Assembly: GCA_048213135.1 (NCBI GenBank)
Contig: PS015205.1
Coordinates: forward strand, 15,509-79,508
DNA from: Reclinomonas americana ATCC 50394
Lineage: Eukaryota > Jakobida > Jakobea > Jakobida
Length of the DNA stretch: 64,000 nt
Direction: 5' to 3'
Positions within the stretch are counted from its first letter, which is position 1. Each line of letters starts with the position of its first letter. This document shows, piece after piece, positions 1 to 11,600 of the stretch. Both the position numbers and the translations under genes were made by a program. The notes beneath the pieces were generated by a model. It ran no database searches. It was not told the DNA's origin and saw only the letters and a list, made by a program, of their open reading frames with translations.

Positions 1-364
1 GGAGAGGAGAGGAGAGGGGGGAGAAGAGGAGAGGAAAGGAGTGGAGTGGGGAGACTTGGAAGAGAATTGAGAGAGAATCGAGGCGAGGAGAGCGAAAACT
101 GGCGGAGACGAAGGAATGCAGGAAAGGAAGGAGAAGACTGGAGAAGAGGATAACAAACGAGACTGCAAAAGGAACCAGGAAGAGGTTGATAATCAGCCAC
201 AGAGAGAGAGAGAGAGAGGTACAGACAATCAAGAGAGACAGACAGCAACTCATCCAGGATGAGAGACAGAGAGAGGGACAACTCGCTGTGATCTCTCTCT
301 CGCGCTCTCTCTCCCTTTCTCCCTCCCTCCCTTTCTCTCTCCTCCCTCCCTTCCTCTCTCTCTG

Positions 365-404
<40 letters not shown>

Positions 405-860
405 TCCACCCCCCTCTCTCTCAATCTCCCTCTCTTCCCTCTCTCTCACCAATGCATTCCCTCTCACTTGTCGCACTGAAGCCGAGCACAACAATGTCCG
501 GCACTCTGCGCGCCACAGTGTTGCGCAGTCGGAAGATCAGTGCACTGGGCACAGTCATGTGCAAGTGCGAGCGAGGGTGTCTGTGTGCAACGTGAGAGTG
601 TGAGAGAGACAACTCGAGTCTCTCTCTCTCTCACTCTCTGCGTAACTTGAGAGAGCCAAAGCGACGGCTGTGCACGTGAGAAGCACCGAGTGTCTCGCGG
701 AGAGTGAGAAGACGCGCGAGGTTCACAGAGTGCACCTCGCGGTGCATTTTGATTGTAAAAGTGACGATGAAGAAGGCGGGAAGCTCGCGAAACCTCGACT
801 AGTCGACTGAGAACTTCAATGATCATACTTTTATTATACATGAAAGGAGCATTTTTCTAT
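1..860. other. Low-complexity flank, no gene seen
   Basis: The stretch is GA-rich to about 280, then CT-rich (294-425 is nearly pure CT), then mixed sequence up to the stop codon of the NB-ARC/TPR gene at 861. Open frames here consist of Ser/Leu or Arg/Glu runs and show no family resemblance. The last few hundred bases probably hold the 3' untranslated region of the minus-strand gene. I see no RNA gene or mobile element. Confidence 0.7.
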
Positions 861-3800
861 TCACAGCAACACAGCCTCGCTTGCACGTCGTCGACACTCC
901 TCCAACCACTCAACAGCATCTTCCGTATCCGAATCCTCTTCGCCAAGCAACGCTCGTCGACCATCCACACACTCCACCAGCAGTGCCTCTGCTTCAGCCC
1001 ATCGTTGCTGCTTCGTGAGCGCAATACCGAAGCCGAACATCGTCAGCAACGTGTCGTGATGCCTGTCACCCAACACCTCACGTCGTCCCTCCAAGCACTC
1101 ACGGTACAAATCAGCAGCTTCAGCCAAAAATTCTGGTGTGCCTAACTGCCTGAGAGAATGACCAAGATTGTTCATCGACATGAGAGTGCTCGGATGTCGA
1201 TCTCCGAGTGCTGCTCGCCTAAACTGCAAGCAGTCTCTTTCAAGTTGAATCACTTCCTCCACACGACTGTCATCTCGGATGCACAAGGCAACATTGCCCA
1301 TGGACAGAAGCGTGTCATGGTGCGCACCTCCAAGAACCAGTCGTCGCATCTCCCAGCACCGTCGGAACAGTGTCTCACCATCAGCAAAACGACTTCCATT
1401 ATAGTGGTCAAACGCAAGAATATGCAGTGTCGTCAGCGAGTCCGGATGACTCTCACCCAGTGTCGCACACTGTCGCTCATGGCACTGCAGCAGCAGTGGC
1501 CAGTTGTCTGCATAGTAAGAGGAGTACATGAAGCACCTCAATGAGTCGATCCTATCTAGCACAGTCAACCCTCCTCTGTCATCCCTCTTCAACTTCTGGC
1601 ACAAACGCCACGCCTGCTGCCACGCTGCATCGCGTTCATCCCACTGCTTTAGCACGTAAAACAACCACGCACGACACTCTGCCACCACAATGGCAAACCG
1701 TCGTCGCACTTGACTCATCTGTAAACCACGATCACCACGTTGTCCACACTGAGTCATGCGTCGCACAAGTGACGAAGCTACAGCTTCGTCAAATCCGACT
1801 GACGCCAGCTTTTCGCTGCCACAAAGCTCAGCAATCCACTTCACTGCCACACAATACACAAGCAACCCATTGACACCAATCGCATCACTCGCCCACATGC
1901 GGTCATCCTCTCCCAACCGTCGCCACACTGTGTGAAGCACACCTAGTAAGTCGCGCGCCACCAACAGCACACCGTCACTGTCATTCTGAGAATCAATGCC
2001 ATTCAGCACACAACACACAAGTCGCATAATCAATCGCTGCATCCGTGAAACTGCATCGCCACACCGTCCCACAATCCACCCAGCAATCTCGTCGTGCACT
2101 CGATACTCCATCACCACGTTTCTCTCCCTCACTTGCTCACCGCACAACACTCGAGCCACACTGTCCATGCTGCCACTGACACCCACCGTCACCAGATTCG
2201 ACAAACACAAACCCTCCAGCCCTTCATCCTCACCACCATCACCACCAACCAACTCATCACGTCGTGCTCGCACTCTTCGCTCCTCCTCAGCATTCATCTC
2301 GTCAAACTGCAGCTCCTCACCCACAACCTCGGGTGCACGCCGTCGTCTCTCCTTTGCCAGCTCATGCAGTCGCAGTCGACGCACACACTGACCCAACTCC
2401 ACCAGTCGACATGCCGCCTCCTCATCTTCAACCGCTGCAGCTCGCCTTCCGTCACCACGACGCACAGTCGTCGTCGTATCGGGAATCACTCGCAATACAC
2501 CCAGTGCCACTCGTGCCAGTGCCAGCGTCACAGGCAAGCCGAGTTCCTTGCATGCCGTGATCAGCACCAACAGACGACGAGCGGCTGCAGTCTGTGACAT
2601 CACATTGCGCTCGAGCAGCTGCGACAGTGCATCGCCACCAATGCCACTCAGCACCTCCTCCAGTCGCGCTCCCACCAGCTGTGCTGCTGATTGTGACAGC
2701 AACCAGCTGCATGACGAAGAAGAAGAGAGAGAAGAGTGAGTCTTCTCATCCACGAGCCACTCACGCACTCAAAGCACTCACCCAACACAAGCACTCACTC
2801 GCAGTGCACTCTTCTCCTGCTGTCCACCCTCCAGCGCCTCCACAATTCGTCGTCGCACATCCACCGGCACCTTGTGAAGCAGGTGCTCCTCCACCAGCTG
2901 CGCAATGTCCTCGTTCTCCACATTCTCCACTCGCACACACTCCACCTCCGCCTCGTGCATCATCGAGTCGCGAATCTCATCCGCCACTCGACCATATCGA
3001 CTCGTCACCACCACAATCGGTGCCACCATTCCACCTGCACAAAGGCACGCACATGATGCACATCACGTCAGAATCCAACATCCAAGCAAGGATGACGATT
3101 CTCAATATCATGACACACTCACCCTCATCAGCACACTGAACAACACTCCTCACTTGCTCCGCGGATCCCACATTGTCCAGTAGCATTGCTCCATGCGATG
3201 CATGCATCAGCTGTCCCAACAGCCGACGTGCTGGCTCCACCTCGCCATTCGCCAGCAGTGCATCCACCTGACCGGCCATTCTTCGACCCTCAACTTCATC
3301 CCCTCGCATCTGCGCCGTCACAAAGGCACGCAGACACTCGCTAAGAGCACTCTCCGCCTGCAGCATGCGGCAAGGAGAGTGACAGACAGTCAGAATGACA
3401 GCAGAAGAGATGGCACAACATGAAAGACAATATGCACACAGCCTCAGCCCACCGTCACATGCTCCCTCGCATCACCCACATGACCACGCATCTCCACAGA
3501 CACGGCCGATCCCTTCCATCGACGAGTGGCCAGCAACTCGGTCACCAGAAGCTCGGCCAGGAACGACTTGCCAGTGCCACCATCGCCCGTCAGCACCACC
3601 ATGATTGGATGATGTGCTGCGCAAGAATCATCCACCACCAGACAACATGATGAGACAAATGAAAGTGGAAGAAGGAAGGGAGAATGAGAGGAACACCCAA
3701 CTTTCCACAGCATCCACAATGCGCGCGGCGAGTGAGGCTGCCAGTGCACGCCGACTCGGGAAACGGAATGTGGTTACTGGGTTGACGGTGCGGGCGATCA

Positions 3801-5243
3801 GCGGTGTCTTGGGTGGGTGACTGCTGTTCGGTGCTGTGTGGCGCAAGAGAGAGAGAGAGAAAAGTGAGCACAGCGATGCACAATGCAATGCAGGCACATC
3901 ATGGAACTCGCCTGCAGCTGAGAGAGAAGAGGACGAGATGCTCATCGGGTCGTCTCCTTCGTGCACTTCCATTCGCATCTGATTAATCGCATGCAGGTGA
4001 GGAACAGAAAGATATCTGCAAATGACCGCCTCGTCATGCAAACCCACTCAACTTGCTCCATGTGTGCCAGCAGCGAGTCTTGGTCAGCCTGACTCAGCGC
4101 ACCTGCATTCACACACAACCAAGAGAGCATCAGCATCCACATTCAACCAAATCATACAAGCACCAGCCATCTGTCTCCTCCCACTCACCATCACGAGCCT
4201 CGTTCAGCTGCACCACCAGCTCCTCCTCCACATCCCTGCCAATCTGCAGTCGTCGCACAAGCTGGCGCAACTCGCCCTCTCCTCTTCCGTCTCCGTCACC
4301 CAGCAGAGGCACAAAGAGTGCACGAGCTCGTGCAGGACTCGCCTGCTCAAACACCTCCCTCATTCGCTCAATCGCATTGCGCTGTGACAATGATAGAATG
4401 AGAGGCACAATCACACAGAGTGGGATATCACACTCCTCCTCTTCCTCCTTCTCATTCTCGTACACTCACCACATCGCCAGCTGGAATTAGCCGATCCGGC
4501 TCGTCTCTCGGGTTCTCTCGATGACCCGCCAACAGCAAGATCGAGCAGCACAGCATCGCATCAAATGAACTGCAGTCGTGCAGCTGGCCTCGCTGATGCC
4601 ACTCGCGCACCAGCTGGCGCTCCTTCTCGCTCAACTGAACACACATGTCCACTCCGTCTGGCATGGTGCTGCAATGTGGGGAAAGGCACAAAGAAAGAGA
4701 AGATGCCGGTGAGTGAGGGAATGTATGTGACAAGAAAGAGGGCGATTCATCGGGAAAGAATGCGGAGTCGTGTAAGGTGAGACAATGAAGAGTGCGAGAA
4801 TGGAGAGAAAGAGATGACCTGTGCGGCACCATCTGCCACTTGCTTGTGGCTCTTTCTCTTCTCAATCTCATTTACATCTCCATCTACATCTTAGTATTGT
4901 GTGCTCCCATATCCTCCCCCACACACACTCACCGCACATCACGCTCACTCGGCACCTTGCCCCACTCGGCGACGTGATTCACACCGGGATACGAATCGAG
5001 AAACGTCGGAAGCACTTGCTCGAGTTTGGATTGCAGAGCGCGGGTGCACGGACGAGACAGTGCTCTGGCGAGGCGCATCATGCATTCGTCATCACCAGCA
5101 TCGTGATGATGACTGCACGAGGGAGAGGAGAGTGACAGGGAACGAATCACACAATGTGAGAATGATGATGATGATTGCATCTGACAACAACACAATGAGA
5201 GAGAGACACGCAACTCACGCGGCACTCCACTTCCACTCGCCAT
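861..5243 (-). CDS. NLR-like STAND protein: N-terminal HEPN-like region, NB-ARC, kinesin-light-chain-type TPRs (paralogue 1)
   Basis: Exons on the minus strand, in order: possible first exon near 5243-5194 (unresolved), 5112-4933, 4668-4470, 4381-4189, 4102-4044, 3978-3882, 3833-3702, 3616-3459, 3357-3123, 3034-2799, 2678-861. From 5112 onward all phases close, giving about 1,100 residues. NB-ARC landmarks in order: P-loop GDGGTGKS (near residue 315), Walker B MLLDNV, sensor VVVTSRYG, GLPL-like KELGLPV (near 560) and an MHD-like YRVHDEI (near 705). The last 180 residues carry tandem TPRs of the LGDRHPSTL / AEALLVECV type seen in kinesin light chains and fungal or animal NB-ARC/NACHT-TPR proteins. 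By family this is a nucleotide-switched signalling hub, often immune or cell-death related; that role is inference. The N-terminal 150 residues resemble DZIP3-like HEPN domains only weakly. The same gene occurs again at 61066-64000. Confidence 0.82.
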
Positions 5244-5898
5244 GATAATGTGTCACAAAATCAAGAACAGCAACAGACAGCACACAGACAGATGCACAGG
5301 CTCTCTCTCTCTTTCTGGCACAATAAGAAGCGGAGAAATGCAACAGCTCTCTCTCCTTCTATCTTCTCTCTCGCACACACTGTGGGGAACAACGCTGACA
5401 CACAACAGCAGAGCGCACACAGGCTCACTTCTGCTCACAGCAGCAGCAATCAAGCACAATGTCACACACAATTGTGGGACAAAACTTGCGCATGCTGCCT
5501 CTCACAAGGCAGAACAGCGTGTCGCCTGGGAGTGGATTGCACTTCCACGTGCCATGCCGTGGCTCACGCGCCAGTGAAATCAACTGCAAACAAGATGAGT
5601 CGGCGACGTCGACGTCGAGAGTGATCGTCAACACGGAGTTCTCGGAAAGGAGAAGAGGAACGACGCAGAGTGAGCAGCTTCACTGACCATTCACAACTGC
5701 ACGCCGGCCTCTCTTGCTCGCCTCGGCACTTGGCTAATGCAGCGACAACTTTCACCGTTCGCCGACCAGCTGTGCATCTTTCTCCGTCCACCGTGAGCGT
5801 ACTGTTGCACGTCGTCGTCCGTGGCATTTCTACTATAGGTACCCAGGCCCCTCGCTCTCACCAAGTTCCCAATTGTGCATGTGCATTCTCCAGGTACA
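5244..5898. other. Intergenic region between NLR-like gene 1 and DUF2237 gene
   Basis: This holds the promoter side of the NLR-like gene and the 3' side of the DUF2237 gene. Two adjacent GACGTC palindromes sit at 5605-5610 and 5611-5616, about 360 bases upstream of the possible NLR-like start. I see no convincing coding exon, although the unresolved first exon of the NLR-like gene could lie here. Confidence 0.5.
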
Positions 5899-6393
5899 CT
5901 ACTTCTCCTTCTCCATCACCACCGACGACAACTCCTCCAACGTCACATACTTGAGCACCCCCTCATGCGTCGCCCGGAGATCCACCGGTGGCGCCACTCC
6001 CGCCTCCCACGCCTCCCGCCACCGCAACGCACACAAGCACCACTTATCTCCGGCGCGCAGGCCCGGGAAACGAAAATGCGGCGCCGGCGTCGACAAGTCA
6101 TTGCCGCGGCTCTTCGTAAACTCGAGAAACTCTTGCGTCACTTGCGCGCACACCACGTGGCGTCCACGGTCCATTGGACCGGTTCGGCAAAAGCCGTCGC
6201 GGTAAAAGCCGGTGACGGGTTGCGTGCAGCAGCTTTCCAGGGTGCCACCGAGGACGTTGCGGTCGTCGAGTTGTGGGCAGTCGCAGTTGGCGTTCATGGT
6301 GAGAGGGCAAGGGCAAGTGGGTGAGGAGGAGGCTGTAAGGGAGAGGGAGAGGGAGAGGACGATGAGGAAGAGGTGTGTGGTGATGGCGTGCAT
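5899..6393 (-). CDS. DUF2237 (COG3651) family protein, intronless
   Basis: The frame encodes 164 residues from ATG 6393, or 132 from ATG 6297. The core is a clear member of DUF2237: it contains NVLGGTLESC, TGFYRDGFCRTGP, VVCAQVTQEFLEF, SKSRGNDLSTP, FRFPGLRAGDKWCLCA and APPVDLRATHE, in the family order and at the family length of about 120 residues. The function of the family is not established; several conserved Cys, Asp and Arg residues suggest a small metal- or ligand-binding fold. The longer start adds a hydrophobic stretch (LFLIVLSLSLSLTA) that could be a signal peptide, or could simply be untranslated CT-rich DNA; the shorter start is equally good. The gene has no intron, unlike its multi-exon neighbours, and the family is mostly bacterial, so transfer is possible. 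Confidence 0.88.
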   Translation of the reverse strand: MHAITTHLFLIVLSLSLSLTASSSPTCPCPLTMNANCDCPQLDDRNVLGGTLESCCTQPVTGFYRDGFCRTGPMDRGRHVVCAQVTQEFLEFTKSRGNDLSTPAPHFRFPGLRAGDKWCLCALRWREAWEAGVAPPVDLRATHEGVLKYVTLEELSSVVMEKEK

Positions 6394-6727
6394 GTGCTGT
6401 CTCCGGCGGAGTTTTTCGGCGGAGACAGGACAACGTGCGCCTCACCGTCGGGAAAGCTGGTGGTTGTTGCAATGAGCGTGGTGATCGACAGTGCGAGAGT
6501 GGGATCGCGAAAGAGCGATACGCGAGCGATTTCGAAGCGACACTTCAGTTGGGGTCATCGACGTCGAGGCAATCGGATGACCTGAACTTGGGAGCGGTGA
6601 GCCAATCACGTGACGAATACGTGGCACGATCGCTTGGAAGCGATGTGCAAGCGACGCGAAGCGTCACTTCAATTGTGGCCATTGAAGTCGAAGCGACCTA
6701 CCATTCGTTTACTGTGCATGGGATCCA
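6394..6727. promoter_or_regulatory. Intergenic promoter region with CCAAT box, E-box and GACGTC palindrome
   Basis: A CCAAT box (6602-6606) directly abuts a CACGTG E-box (6607-6612), and a GACGTC palindrome lies at 6560-6565. The region also contains a degenerate repeat of GAAGCG-type words (6520-6560 and 6630-6700). It lies upstream of the DUF2237 gene and of the divergent coiled-coil gene. Regulatory function is inferred from motif density and position only. Confidence 0.4.
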
Positions 6728-6729
6728 TA

Positions 6730-7350
6730 CTCCTGTACACCACAAAAGCGCGTCTGTCAGAGCACACACACGCGAGGGAGAGCGCACAAAATGCTAACTG
6801 TAAGCTTCCCTCACACACTTCCTCTCTTGTCCCTCTCTCCCTCACTGCCACCACAGAGCGACAACTCCTCCAACTTCTTCAACACACGCGCACAATGCAA
6901 GCACTAATGGACGCACTAATCGCCACACTGCAGCACTTTGAGGTTCAATTGGAGCCATCGCTCGGTCTCCCAGTCACTCTCTGCACTTTCTGCCTCGCAC
7001 ACTCGCTCACTCTCCCTCTTCAAACACCCATCCTCCTGCGCACCACAAAGGCGCGTTTGTCAGAGCACTCTTCCAACAAAACAAGCACGCGCGCGCAAAG
7101 AGAGCGCACAAAATGGTGACATTTACATTCTCACACACTTCCTCTCTCGCTCCTCTCTCCCTCACTGCCACCACAGAGCGACACACTACGCCAACTCCTC
7201 CAACACACGCACACCATGCAAGCGCAAATGGACGCACTGATCACCACACTGCAGCACTTTGACGATCAAGGTCGGGGAGGTTCAATTGGAGCCATCGCTC
7301 GGTCTCCTGGTCACTTTATGCACTTTCTGCCTCGCACACTCGCTCACTGG
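6730..7350 (+). repeat. Tandem duplication (about 305 bp unit) covering a short coding exon
   Basis: Unit 1 (about 6730-7030) and unit 2 (about 7034-7350) align along their whole length: both carry the stretch around GCACCACAAA, the phrase GAGAGCGCACAAAATG, a CT-rich tract, GCCACCACAGAGCGAC, an ATGCAAGC start, GGACGCACT and CTGCAGCACTTTGA, then GGTTCAATTGGAGCC. Unit 2 has 18 extra bases after the shared CACTTTGA, and these create a reading frame and splice donor that join the downstream exons. Unit 1 lacks them. Confidence 0.85.
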
Positions 7351-8326
7351 CACTCTAGAAACACCTTTCCACTTGTGCACTGTGTCGCTGCACGTGCGTG
7401 TGTGAGTCGCTGCGTGTTTCTCTTGCAATATCATTCTTTGTCAAGTGAGTCTCTCGTGTTCTCTGCTCTTCTCTGCTTGCCTGCACTCACAAGCCTCTGT
7501 CTGTGCCTCAGTGTGTCTCTCCGCCTCCTTCTCTTGCACACTGCTCACTCACAAACTTCACACTTGTCTCTCTCTCTCTCTCTCTCTCAATCTCTCTCTC
7601 TCTCNNNNNNNNNNNNNNNNNNNNCTCTCTTCCCTTCCTCTTTCCCCCTTTGCATGCTCATCTCCCAACACTCTCAACCCTCTGCCTTCGCCACCCTGTG
7701 CCTCTCTGAGTGCTTCTCTTGCAAACGTGCACACTCTCTCAACGCCTTCATCTTTTCTCTCTCCCCCTCTCATCCTCTCTTCCCTTCCTCTTCCCCCTCC
7801 AACACTCTCAACCCTCTGCGTCTCACAGCATGCTTCTCTTGCAAACATGCACACTCTCTCTTGTGAACTTGAACTCTGTCTCTCGTACCTCCCTTCCTTC
7901 CTCACCCTTCCCTCCTTGCCTCTCTACCTGCGCCCATCTTCTCATCTCACTCTTGCCCCTTCTTCTCCTCCTCTGCTCAGAGACCGAGCTCTGCCGCACC
8001 TCTGAGAACACCCTCTCCGAGCTGCAAGACCGCATCCACCGCCTCACTCAACAACTGGTAACACACTCACTCACTCACCCCCTCGCCCCTCTCCACTCAC
8101 TCACATCACCTCCTCCTCGCAGGGCACACACGAGAGCAACGAGCTGGCCGAGACACGCGCAGAGAACAGTCGCCGCGATCGTCGCAGCATTGGCTGTCAA
8201 GTGGACGCGCGTCGTGCGCCTCCGCAGGCCACTGCGCAGCTGATGCAGACGGTGCATGATGAGCTGCTGGATCAGTTGTTGTTGGCGTGTTTGTCGGAGT
8301 CGACGCCGAGCGAGCATTCGACGTAA
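7216..8326 (+). CDS. Small coiled-coil-like protein, unknown function
   Basis: Exons 7216-7270, 7981-8057 and 8123-8326 join in phase to give 111 residues ending at TAA 8324-8326. The product starts MQAQMDALITTLQHF and continues with LSELQDRIHRLTQQL, a heptad-like leucine pattern, then a basic segment (ENSRRDRRSIG) and a helical end (LMQTVHDELLDQLLLACL). Size and helical character are like small subunits of scaffold or trafficking complexes, but I do not recognise a family. The first donor is GTCGGG, which is weak, so exon 1 is the least certain part. Intron 1 holds a 20-base N run and CT repeats. Exon 1 has an upstream near-copy at 6895 that lacks a usable donor. Confidence 0.55.
7605..7624. 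other. Assembly gap (20 N)
   Basis: A run of 20 N inside a CT repeat in intron 1 of the small coiled-coil gene. Runs of exactly 20 also occur at 16019-16038 and 43471-43490, so 20 looks like a placeholder length. Confidence 0.99.
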
Positions 8327-8656
8327 AACAACTAAAGAGTGTGAGCACAGAGTGTGTGTTCTCGTCTGAGTCTCGCGCTGTTGCCTGTCTGCGCCTCTCT
8401 TCTCCTTGCCACCTTGTCTTGAGTTGCTCTTCTTCCCGCTCTTGTCTCTGTCTCACTCTTCTGTGTGCTGCCTCTCACAGTCTTGCTTCTCCTTGCCATC
8501 TCCTTCCCTTCTTCTTCTTGTTCTCCTCTCCATTCCTTACCTCTCTTCCTTCTCCTCACTACCTTCTTCCCGTCTTCTCTTCTTCTTGCTCTCCTTCCCG
8601 TGCCTCTCTTCCTTCTCCCTTGGCCTCCTTTTGCCCTCTCTCTCTCTGTTTGCACC
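8327..8656. other. CT-rich intergenic region, no gene seen
   Basis: Pyrimidine-rich sequence between the stop of the coiled-coil gene and the start of the LRR fusion gene. It probably holds the 3' untranslated region of the former and the promoter and leader of the latter. No distinct motif stands out. Confidence 0.6.
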
Positions 8657-11600
8657 ATGGGCACCAGCGGATCCAAGTCTCGTCCCTCCTCTGCTGGCGG
8701 GAACGGCAGTATGAGCATCTCGTCTTCGTCGTCTTCTCCGTCGGCATCGATGTCTGCCGCACAGCAGCGTCGGCGACAGAGGAGGCGCAGTGGAGGCACC
8801 TCGTCACAGCGCACTGAACCCTCCGCCTCTTCTCCGTCTTCGGCCGCTGTTGCTGCATTGGCTACTCCATCGGGACGCTCGCTCAGTCGAGTGGAGCTGG
8901 CGCATGAGTTTTGGTATTACTTGGAGGAGCAGGCGGTGGAGCGACTGCGTGCGGAGACGCGTCGGCGAGTTGCGTTGCCTTAATGCCCTCTGCAAGCAAG
9001 GCGATTCCCTCATTTTCGAACACACCGAACGCGCAGTTGGCGCAACCTCTGGACGACTCTGCTCATGTGGATTTGTCGGGCTTGGGTCGCTGCAGTGAGC
9101 AGTACGTGGCGGAGTTGTTGAAGAGCGGGGCCGATGTGCACCACACGGTCGACGAGGCGGTGTCGCTGGATGTGTCATTCAGCGATTTTCGTTCGCTGCG
9201 TGCCGTCGCGCCGCTGCTCACGTCGCAGTTGAAGACGCTGGTCGCGCAGGCGACGCTGATTGACGAGGGCGACGAAGGCGACGATGAGGAGGATGGCTCG
9301 CTGTCGTCGCTGCCGCGTCTGTGTCCGCAGTTGGAGCAGCTGTGTCTCGCCGACAATGAGGACATGCTGGTTCTCCCCGACGCGCTGCGTGGACTCAAGC
9401 AGCTGCAGCTGTGCGTGCCCCCCTCCTCTCTCTCTCACACACACACCGACACACGCATATTCTCTCTCCTATCTGTTTCTCTGTTTTCCTCGTGTTCTCT
9501 GATTACTCTTCCCTGTTCATTCGCTTGTTCCCTTTGTGCTCTGAATCCTCTTTGTCCTCGCTTCTTTCGCTTCTGCTCATCAACGCGGGCCTCTCTTTCT
9601 CGCTTTCTGTCGTCTCTCTTTCTCCCTGTCTCGCGCTCACTTTCCTCTCCCCATCTCTCCGTCCGCTCTGTGTTTCTCATTCCCCTTATCCTTTGTCAGA
9701 TCTTCGCCTCTTTCGTTTCTTGCTCGTCAACGCGAATCCGTCTCTCTTCCTCGCTCTTCCTCTCTTCGCCCTTTCTCTTTCTCCCTCTTTTATCCCTCTC
9801 CGTATCCCTCCCTCGCTCGCGCGCTTCCTCCTCCCCCTTCCGTCTTCCCCCTTCTCTTTCCCCTTCTCTTCCCCCATCTCTCCCCCCATCTCTCCCCCTT
9901 CTCTTCCCCCTTCTCTTCCCCCTTCTCTTCCCATATCTCTTCCCCCTTTGTCTTCCCCCCTTTTCTTCCCTCCTTCTCTTTCCCCTTCTCTTCCCCTTCT
10001 CTTCCCCCTTCTCTTCCCCCATNNNNNNNNNNNNNNNNNNNNNNNNNNNNNNNNNNNNNNNNNNNNNNNNNNNNNNNNNNNNNNNNNNNNNNNNNNNNNN
10101 NNNNNNNNNNNNNNNNNNNNNNNNNNNNNNNNNNNNNNNNNNNNNNNNNNNNNNNNNNNNNNNNNNNNNNNNNNNNNNNNNNNNNNNNNNNNNNNNNNNN
10201 NNNNNNNNNNNNNNNNNNNNNNNNNNNNNNNNNNNNNNNNNNNNNNNNNNNNNNNNNNNNNNNNNNNNNNNNNNNNNNNNNNNNNNNNNNNNNNNNNNNN
10301 NNNNNNNNNNNNNNNNNNNNNNNNNNNNNNNNNNNNNNNNNNNNNNNNNNNNNNNNNNNNNNNNNNNNNNNNNNNNNNNNNNNNNNNNNNNNNNNNNNNN
10401 NNNNNNNNNNNNNNNNNNNNNNNNNNNNNNNNNNNNNNNNNNNNNNNNNNNNNCTCTTCCCCCATCGTTTTCCCCCTTCTCTACCCCTCTCTTTCCCCTC
10501 ACTTGCCCCATCGTCTACCCCTTTCTCTTCCCTCTCTCCTTCCCCTCCTTCCCCTCCTTCCCCTTCCCTTCCCTTTCGCCTCTCCCTCACTCTCCCTCTC
10601 TCTCCCTCCCTCTCCCTCCCGCAGCCTCGACGTCTGCAAATGCGCACTGGAGGAGATGCCCGAGTGGATCGGGGAGCTGTCGTCGCTGCAGACGCTGCTC
10701 GTCTCCTTCAATCGGCTGGCCGGGTCGCTGCCAGAGTCGCTCGGCGAGCTGCGCCAGTTGCAGAAACTCGAGTGCCGCGGCACCGCCAAGCTGTACGAGG
10801 AGACCGGCGGCATCACGTCGATTCCGTCGACGCTCAGCCGCCTGGTGTCGCTGGTGCACTTGGACCTGGCGCACAACAGCATTGTCGGCTCGGTCAACTT
10901 TCTGTGCGACATTCCCAACCTCACCTACCTCGACGTTTCCTTCAACGCCGGCCTGCGCATCGGCTGCGATCGCCCATCGGCCGTCCTCGGTTGCATGGAC
11001 GACAGCATTGTGCGGCGCTTCTCGCCGCACCTGCGCGTGCTCAACTGCTCCAAGACTCTTGTCGCCGACTTGTCGCAGCTGCTGTGCGGATGTCGCGCGC
11101 TGGAGGAGCTGTACGTGCGGCACAATCCCAAGTAAGGCAGTCTCTTATTTGATTACAGAAGTAGTGGATTCTACCATTGACCTCCTCTCTCTCTTCAGAG
11201 TGGCCGACGACTTTTCTGCGCTGGTGGCGGAGCTGTCGGTCAACTGCCCCAAATTGCACACGCTCGACGTTAGCTTTTGCATGCTCGACGAGAGCCAATT
11301 GCGAGAGTTGTCGGCGCTGACCACCCTCGTGTCGCTGAATGTGGCGTGGACGCCGGCACTGACGCCCGACATTCTCTCGCATTTGCGTCGCTCGCTGACG
11401 CATGTGGAGCGGGTGCGGTGTTTGCGGCCGGACCACAAGTCGTACGAGTATAATGCGTTGGAGTGGTGGAGGGCGCCGGAAGGTGGGAGGGGGAAGGGGG
11501 GTGGGGAGGGGGAAGGGAGAGAGAGGAAGAGTAATAGAAGAAGGACCGGAGAGATGGGGAGGATGGGGAAGAAGAGGTTGAGCAATGTGCTCATTTTCCT

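Noticed and set aside
1996-2597. Plus-strand open frames opposite NLR-like gene 1 (and 61784-62598 opposite gene 2)
   Set aside because: Both are antisense shadows of conserved minus-strand coding sequence; their compositions (His/Ser/Thr/Pro) reflect the opposite strand.
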